A stretch of DNA of 8,631 nt from Ignavibacteria bacterium. GTDB lineage: Bacteria; Bacteroidota; Ignavibacteria; Ignavibacteriales; Ignavibacteriaceae. Positions within the stretch are counted from its first letter, which is position 1. Every line of letters starts with the position of its first letter. This document shows positions 7,407 to 8,631 of the stretch, piece by piece. Below the pieces are notes generated by a model. The model saw only the letters and a program-made list of their open reading frames with translations. It searched no databases and was not told the DNA's origin. The translations under genes and the position numbers were made by a program. The stretch spans positions 1 to 8,631 of the forward strand of contig JAUSIA010000191.1 of NCBI GenBank assembly GCA_030648225.1. Reading direction: 5' to 3'.

Positions 7407-7504
7407 TATCGGGTTAAATTAAAACAGCGAGAGGGCAAATCCTGTTTTGATAAGATAAACTTTTGGTTTTAGCTTCTCCTTTCTAAAAAGTTTATCACCC
7501 GATA
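7407..7504. other. Unclassified three-way-junction structure (RNA or palindromic DNA element)
   Basis: Three nested or adjacent helices can form together. P1 is 7407-7414 with 7497-7504 (8 Watson-Crick pairs). P2 is 7418-7427 with 7442-7451 (10 pairs, one of them G-U). P3 is 7454-7464 with 7486-7496 (11 Watson-Crick pairs). The junction strands are only 3, 2 and 0 nt. No known RNA family is recognised; the hammerhead core is absent. Strand is unknown. The fold could be a structured RNA, the leader of the mntA transcript, or a small palindromic mobile element with ends TATCGGGT...ACCCGATA. Confidence 0.45.
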
Positions 7505-7553
7505 TGCCTTTTAATCTGCATAACCTTCCCTTCTCTCACTAAAATTAAATCAT

Positions 7554-7561
7554 TATATTTG
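7554..7561 (+). promoter_or_regulatory. Possible Bacteroidota-type -7 box (TAnnTTTG) for the mntA-hepT pair
   Basis: TATATTTG matches the TAnnTTTG -7 consensus of Bacteroidota primary-sigma promoters exactly and would start transcription about 25 nt before the ATG at 7592. No clear TTG is seen at the expected -33 spacing, so the call is tentative. If real, it rules out the in-frame TTG at 7559 as the start of the gene. Confidence 0.35.
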
Positions 7562-7591
7562 TTCATCACTTTTAATAAATCAATAAGCTTT

Positions 7592-7906
7592 ATGCTATCC
7601 AAAGAATTAATTTCAGAAATTAAAAAAAGGCTTCTTTCAAAATTCGATATTGAGAAGATTATTCTTTTTGGTTCCCAGGCAAGAGGATCCGCAAACCAAA
7701 AAAGTGATGTTGATTTGCTTATTATAATTAATAACGTGAAGAACAGACTTAAGTTAATTGACAAAGTGGATAGTTCACTTGAAGGATTAAAATTAGCTAG
7801 AGATATAATTGTATTATCAGAAAAAGAATTTAATTCTGACAAAATGATTCCGGGCACGATAGCTCGTTATGCATATAAAGAAGGCCAAACTTTATATGAA
7901 AAATGA
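7592..7906 (+). CDS. MNT-type nucleotidyltransferase, putative antitoxin (MntA-like)
   Basis: A minimal nucleotidyltransferase of the Pol-beta fold (104 aa). The active site is complete: GSQARGSANQKSDVDLLI gives G27-S28 and the metal ligands D39 and D41, and the third acidic residue is D71 in LARDIIVLS. The C-terminus IARYAYKEGQTLYEK is typical of MNT proteins that precede a HEPN gene. In characterised pairs the MNT protein neutralises the HEPN toxin, in one system by adding AMP groups to a tyrosine of the toxin; whether that applies here is inference. The ATG at 7592 is chosen over an in-frame TTG at 7559 because the latter lies inside a candidate promoter box and adds residues atypical of the family. 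No obvious ribosome binding site precedes it. The downstream HEPN gene overlaps by 11 nt, indicating coupled translation. Confidence 0.87.
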   Translation: MLSKELISEIKKRLLSKFDIEKIILFGSQARGSANQKSDVDLLIIINNVKNRLKLIDKVDSSLEGLKLARDIIVLSEKEFNSDKMIPGTIARYAYKEGQTLYEK

Positions 7907-8324
7907 TAACAAAAATATTTTTAAAAAGGTCTTAAAATGGATTGAATATGCAGATGAAGATTTTCGGGCGGCAGAAATAACTTCTTCGGTTTCAAGTAAT
8001 ATTCCTTATAGAATTATTGCATTTCATTCGCAACAGTGTGCTGAGAAATATTTAAAAGCTTTTCTTGTTTTTCATTCCATAGATTTTCCTTATACACATA
8101 ATATATCCACACTCATTGAACTTTGTTTACCGATTGTTGATCTTAATAGTGAATTAAAATCAGCGAAAGAATTGAGTAAATATGCTGTTGCTGTCAGATA
8201 TCCAACCGAGTATCTTATAATAAGTAAAAATGAAGCATTAAGAACAATAAAGATAGCAGCCAAAGTTAAAAATGTAATATTAAATTTACTGAGAAAAGAA
8301 GGATTGAATCTGAAAGACAGATGA
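7896..8324 (+). CDS. HEPN-domain protein, putative toxin partner (HepT-like)
   Basis: A 142-residue all-helical HEPN protein of the Pfam PF05168 type. Recognisable segments are WIEYADEDFRAAE (residues 15-27), IAFHSQQCAEKYLKAFLV (41-58), PYTHNISTLIELC (65-77) and YAVAVRYP (96-103). Many HEPN toxins are RNases using an Rx4-6H motif near the C-terminal helix. Here no such motif follows R101; the only match is R39-x4-H44, in an earlier helix, so RNase activity cannot be assumed. The start at 7896 overlaps the MNT gene by 11 nt and follows AAAGAAGG (7877-7884) by 11 nt. An in-frame ATG at 7869 would give a longer overlap and is less likely. Together with the upstream gene this forms a MNT/HEPN module; alternatively such pairs may be non-toxic nucleotide or RNA-modifying complexes. 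Confidence 0.85.
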   Translation: MKNDNKNIFKKVLKWIEYADEDFRAAEITSSVSSNIPYRIIAFHSQQCAEKYLKAFLVFHSIDFPYTHNISTLIELCLPIVDLNSELKSAKELSKYAVAVRYPTEYLIISKNEALRTIKIAAKVKNVILNLLRKEGLNLKDR

Positions 8325-8359
8325 GATGATTTTAAAAAGTATTCATTCATCTTATTTTT
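8319..8359 (+). terminator. Probable intrinsic terminator overlapping the end of the HEPN gene
   Basis: A stem formed by 8319-8329 and 8343-8352 gives 10 pairs with one bulged G and a 13-nt loop. A T-rich tail containing five T residues (8355-8359) follows. The 5' arm includes the HEPN stop codon (8322-8324). The stem is AT-rich, so strength is uncertain. It would separate the MNT/HEPN module from purL. Confidence 0.4.
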
Positions 8360-8376
8360 AATAAAAAGAATAATCA

Positions 8377-8631
8377 ATGCAAGAGATATTAACTAAACAA
8401 GAACCTGATGTAACTCTACAATCAGCTCTCGAACATGGTTTAACCGAAGAAGAATTTGAAAGAATAAAAAAAATACTTGGAAGAACTCCTACTTTCACTG
8501 AACTTGGCATCTTCAGCGTAATGTGGAGTGAGCATTGCAGTTATAAAAATTCAATAGCTCTGTTAAAAACTTTACCAAGGAGCGGCGGCAAACTTTTAGT
8601 AGGTGCTGGTGAAGAGAATGCTGGACTTATG
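8377..8631 (+). CDS. purL: Phosphoribosylformylglycinamidine synthase, PurL subunit, 3'-partial
   Basis: The first 85 codons of the ATP-dependent synthase subunit that converts FGAR to FGAM in purine synthesis; the frame runs off the window. The translated start [20 protein letters not shown] leads into [25 protein letters not shown], the signature of the small PurL type that works with separate PurS and PurQ. The histidine in SEHCSYK is the catalytic residue known from the Thermotoga enzyme. The large single-chain PurL of E. coli has a long extra N-terminal region that is absent here. The 52-nt upstream gap is AT-rich and holds a terminator-like hairpin; no clear promoter or ribosome binding site is seen. 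The start follows from the normal N-terminal length of this family. Confidence 0.94.
   Translation, partial: MQEILTKQEPDVTLQSALEHGLTEEEFERIKKILGRTPTFTELGIFSVMWSEHCSYKNSIALLKTLPRSGGKLLVGAGEENAGLM

Noticed and set aside
7454..7496. 11-bp stem as a second terminator after aceA
   Set aside because: No T-run follows the stem on either strand. It fits better as one helix of the larger junction structure.
7407..7504. Hammerhead ribozyme, as a three-way junction
   Set aside because: The conserved CUGANGA and GAAA core strands are absent from the junction, whose strands are only 3, 2 and 0 nt.
7495..7857. Open frame on the - strand across the MNT gene
   Set aside because: The + strand frame encodes a complete MNT active site and pairs with the HEPN gene. 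The - strand translation has no recognisable motif and is a shadow.
8090..8377. Open frame on the - strand opposite the HEPN gene
   Set aside because: Its hydrophobic composition comes from the complement of a helical AT-rich gene. The + strand product is a clear HEPN protein.

Overview
This is an AT-rich, densely packed stretch of a diderm (Gram-negative type) bacterial chromosome. All genes I support lie on the + strand. Gene content (Lnt, an aceB-aceA glyoxylate pair, a stand-alone PolB-type 3'-5' exonuclease, PurL), codon use, and a TAnnTTTG-type promoter box upstream of one gene suggest the Bacteroidota/Chlorobiota/Ignavibacteriota group. That placement is an inference from style, not from a marker gene.

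Layout: (1) 1-1544 is the 3' part of lnt (apolipoprotein N-acyltransferase); the window opens inside the gene. (2) 1606-2206 holds two small overlapping genes that look like a toxin-antitoxin pair: a short helical protein and a protein with the DNxPHH and FPxHxH signatures of the TumE/DUF6516 toxin-like family. (3) 2234-3265 is a PLP-dependent low-specificity threonine aldolase. (4) 3380-4066 is a DEDDy 3'-5' exonuclease. (5) 4325-5929 and about 6042-7319 are malate synthase A and isocitrate lyase, the two enzymes of the glyoxylate bypass. (6) 7334-7396 is a good intrinsic terminator closing aceA. It is followed by a 98-nt sequence that can fold as a three-way junction. (7) 7592-8324 is an MNT nucleotidyltransferase/HEPN pair, a second toxin-antitoxin-like module. 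(8) 8377 to the end is the start of purL.

The most unusual non-coding material is a family of three hairpin-forming arrays of TTCAAG-like hexamers, at 3272-3343, 4076-4132 and 5932-5997. Each starts within about 10 nt of a stop codon (ltaE, the exonuclease, aceB). Two copies share an identical 25-nt core. They lack U-tracts, so they look like dispersed palindromic 3'-UTR elements rather than terminators. The second unusual piece is the three-helix structure at 7407-7504, for which I know no family.

Functionally, aceB and aceA work together to assimilate acetyl units. The other genes are housekeeping (lipoprotein maturation, purine synthesis), amino-acid catabolism, nucleic-acid processing and two small TA-like modules set between housekeeping genes. 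I see no tRNA, rRNA, CRISPR array, transposase or phage gene. No gene-free gap exceeds 300 nt. The two largest are 4067-4324 (hexamer hairpin, a weak terminator-like hairpin and the aceB leader) and 7320-7591 (terminator, three-way-junction candidate, promoter box).
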